Shown here: positions 63,459-64,000 of the stretch, piece after piece
Numbering within the stretch: the stretch's first letter is position 1
Layout: each line of letters starts with the position of its first letter
DNA from: Streptomyces daqingensis
GTDB taxonomy: Bacteria > Actinomycetota > Actinomycetes > Streptomycetales > Streptomycetaceae
Assembly: GCF_014645895.1 (NCBI RefSeq)
Contig: NZ_BMMP01000004.1
Span: 124,001-188,000, forward strand
DNA length: 64,000 bases
Direction of reading: 5' to 3'
Made by a program: the position numbers and the translations under genes
Notes under the pieces: model-generated
Seen by the model: the letters and a program-made list of their open reading frames with translations, nothing else
The model's database searches: none
What the model was told of the DNA's origin: nothing

Positions 63459-64000
63459 ATGCATGCACCCGGCGAGGAACACCGCGCACGCGAAGGGCGT
63501 CCGACGGCCCCGTACTCGGTCGCGTTCTGGCTGGTGGCCGCGGCGTTCGGGGTGACGATGCTCGGCACCACCCTGCCCACCCCGCTGTACGTCGTCTACC
63601 AGCGCGAACTGCGCTTCTCGACCCTTGTGATCACGCTGATCTACGCGGCGTACGCGGTGGGCGTGCTCGCGGCGCTGTTCCTCTTCGGGCGCCTGTCGGA
63701 CGAAATCGGCCGCCGCCGCGCCCTGTTGCCGGGGCTGGCGGCCTCCGTGCTCAGCGCGGTGGTCTTCCTCGTCGCGTACGACGACCTCGAACTGCTCTTC
63801 GTGGGACGGGTGCTGTCCGGGATCTTCACGGGTACGGCCACGGCCGCCCTCGTCGATCTGGCCGGGCGGCACGGCACGGGGCGGGCCAGTCTCGTCGCGA
63901 CCGTCGTCAACATGGGCGGGCTCGGCAGCGGTCCGCTGCTGGCCGGACTGCTCGCCCAGTTCGCCCCGGACCCGCTGCGCCTGCCGTACGCCGTCGACCT
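63459..64000 (+). CDS. MFS transporter (3' end beyond window)
   Basis: Only the first 180 residues are visible: a short charged tail, then helices with AFWLVAAAFGVTMLGTTLPTPLYVVYQRELRFSTLVITLIYAAYAVGVLAALFLFGRLSDEIGRRRALL, where GRLSDEIGRRR is the MFS signature in the loop between helices 2 and 3. ATG 63459 begins the correct frame; the overlapping ATG 63463 is out of frame. Substrate unknown. It is divergent from the coupled pair. Confidence 0.82.
   Translation, partial: MHAPGEEHRAREGRPTAPYSVAFWLVAAAFGVTMLGTTLPTPLYVVYQRELRFSTLVITLIYAAYAVGVLAALFLFGRLSDEIGRRRALLPGLAASVLSAVVFLVAYDDLELLFVGRVLSGIFTGTATAALVDLAGRHGTGRASLVATVVNMGGLGSGPLLAGLLAQFAPDPLRLPYAVD

Overview
The window is chromosomal DNA of very high G+C content from an actinomycete. 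Gene content, start-codon use (many GTG, some TTG) and gene neighbourhoods point to Streptomyces or a close relative. Markers include the futalosine menaquinone genes, a DUF3027 protein, an ANTAR protein, a bacterial XPB helicase next to its Ssl2-N-like partner, a HelD-type RNA polymerase motor, a CtpE-like ATPase and many leaderless or GTG-started genes. No rRNA, tRNA, CRISPR array or large biosynthetic cluster was seen. I read about 57 genes. Those at both edges are truncated by the window.

Layout. 0-11 kb: a DinB-type metal protein (edge), a coiled-coil protein, a large FAD/Fe-S dehydrogenase, a stand-alone MurE-like ligase, a Clp-N/HTH protein behind twin operators, two DUF1990-like proteins flanking a 70-residue membrane protein, and serC. 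11.08-12.83 kb: an apparently intact IS200/IS605 element with divergent tnpA and tnpB, inserted at the serC stop codon between serC and its terminator. 13-26 kb: beta-propeller protein, aldo/keto reductase, thpR, a phospholipase D family enzyme, a MarR/MFS operon, a purine-type permease, a decayed monooxygenase pseudogene, an ANTAR protein and a CtpE-like ATPase. 26-37 kb: a phosphotransferase-like kinase, a RibD-C reductase, a sacsin-like GHKL ATPase with DUF3027, an MFS protein, a DUF2771 lipoprotein, mqnB-mqnD, a cold-shock protein and a HAD hydrolase. 37-48 kb: a nitrilase-type hydrolase, a membrane protein, the Ssl2-N-like protein, a SLOG-like protein, XPB, a GT87 mannosyltransferase and HelD. 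48-64 kb: LacI, VOC, GNAT, CutC, HD hydrolase, a sigma/anti-sigma pair, TIGR03086, Cmx-like MFS, DUF4031, a MurNAc module (RpiR regulator, murQ, PTS EIIBC), two coupled unknown genes and an MFS protein at the edge.

Genes that work together: murQ, the PTS EIIBC gene and the RpiR regulator form a MurNAc uptake and recycling unit. mqnB and mqnD overlap by ATGA and carry out consecutive parts of the futalosine pathway. The MarR gene probably controls the adjacent exporter. The sigma and anti-sigma genes overlap by 11 bp. XPB and the Ssl2-N-like protein bracket a SLOG-like nucleotide-sensor fold protein.

Most striking non-genic features: (1) a phase-locked array of about 34 GTC-type heptamers at 56.6-56.85 kb, with a related seven-copy array at 47.94 kb; (2) the IS605 insertion, which appears to supply the serC stop codon and whose predicted reRNA guide would be antisense to serC; (3) two 17-bp operator palindromes just upstream of the Clp-N/HTH gene; (4) a nonsense-mutated monooxygenase pseudogene with a leftover MerR-like operator.
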